Positions 5,119-5,124 of a stretch of DNA of 5,124 nt are shown here, piece after piece; within the stretch, counting starts at the first letter, position 1; each line of letters opens with the position of its first letter. The notes beneath the pieces are model-generated. The model searched no databases and was not told where the DNA came from. It saw nothing but the letters and a program-made list of their open reading frames with translations. A program made the position numbers and the translations under genes. Source of the DNA: Bacillota bacterium (GTDB lineage: Bacteria > Bacillota > UBA4882 > UBA8346). The stretch lies in NCBI GenBank assembly GCA_023435565.1, contig JAEYRN010000083.1, forward strand, positions 1-5,124, written 5' to 3'.

Positions 5119-5124
5119 ATTGGA

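Noticed and set aside
1..5124. Defence system, CRISPR array or toxin-antitoxin pair
   Set aside because: No spaced direct repeats, nuclease motifs or paired small overlapping genes were found on either strand.

Overview
This 5.1 kb window is a moderately AT-rich piece of bacterial chromosome. Strong AGGAGG-type ribosome binding sites, two clear sigma-A-style promoters, frequent TTG/GTG starts and HxlR/PaaX-type regulators point to an anaerobic or facultative Gram-positive (Bacillota-like) lineage or a related uncultured group. That assignment is an inference; no rRNA or marker gene is present. I recognise no CRISPR array, tRNA, rRNA, complete insertion sequence or defence cassette.

Layout. 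Positions 1-123 are an open frame running in from the left edge, possibly the 3' end of a gene. Positions 145-211 hold an imperfect inverted repeat of a widespread interspersed type whose reverse strand reads HRDAEAQR. Positions 304-1446 (+) encode a multi-spanning membrane protein with an isoprenylcysteine/phospholipid methyltransferase-like core and an unrecognised C-terminal domain; it ends in a canonical terminator. Positions 1534-2376 (+) are a well-formed promoter followed by a decayed gene. Pieces in three frames, joined, resemble the C-terminal domain of PaaX-family repressors, but the DNA-binding domain is missing and the last ~110 residues do not look like PaaX. Positions 2390-3880 (-) encode a B12-binding-domain radical SAM protein of the DUF4070 type. 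Positions 3956-4285 (-) encode an HxlR-family regulator with the conserved N-terminal cysteine. Positions 4420-4827 (+), divergent from it, encode a small flavin-binding split-barrel protein of the pyridoxamine-phosphate-oxidase family. Positions 4828-5124 contain no convincing gene but are dense in palindromes, with a strong ribosome binding site leading into a six-codon reading frame.

How it fits together. The most coherent unit is the right half: a probable redox/electrophile-sensing HxlR regulator flanked by a divergent flavoprotein gene and a co-directional radical SAM gene. Related short motifs (TAAC(C)CATAG at the regulator and radical SAM promoters; ACCTAT at the regulator and flavoprotein promoters) overlap the predicted start regions. 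This suggests, but does not prove, that the regulator controls itself and both neighbours. The left half looks like accessory DNA in decay, with an interspersed repeat and a frameshifted, truncated regulator.
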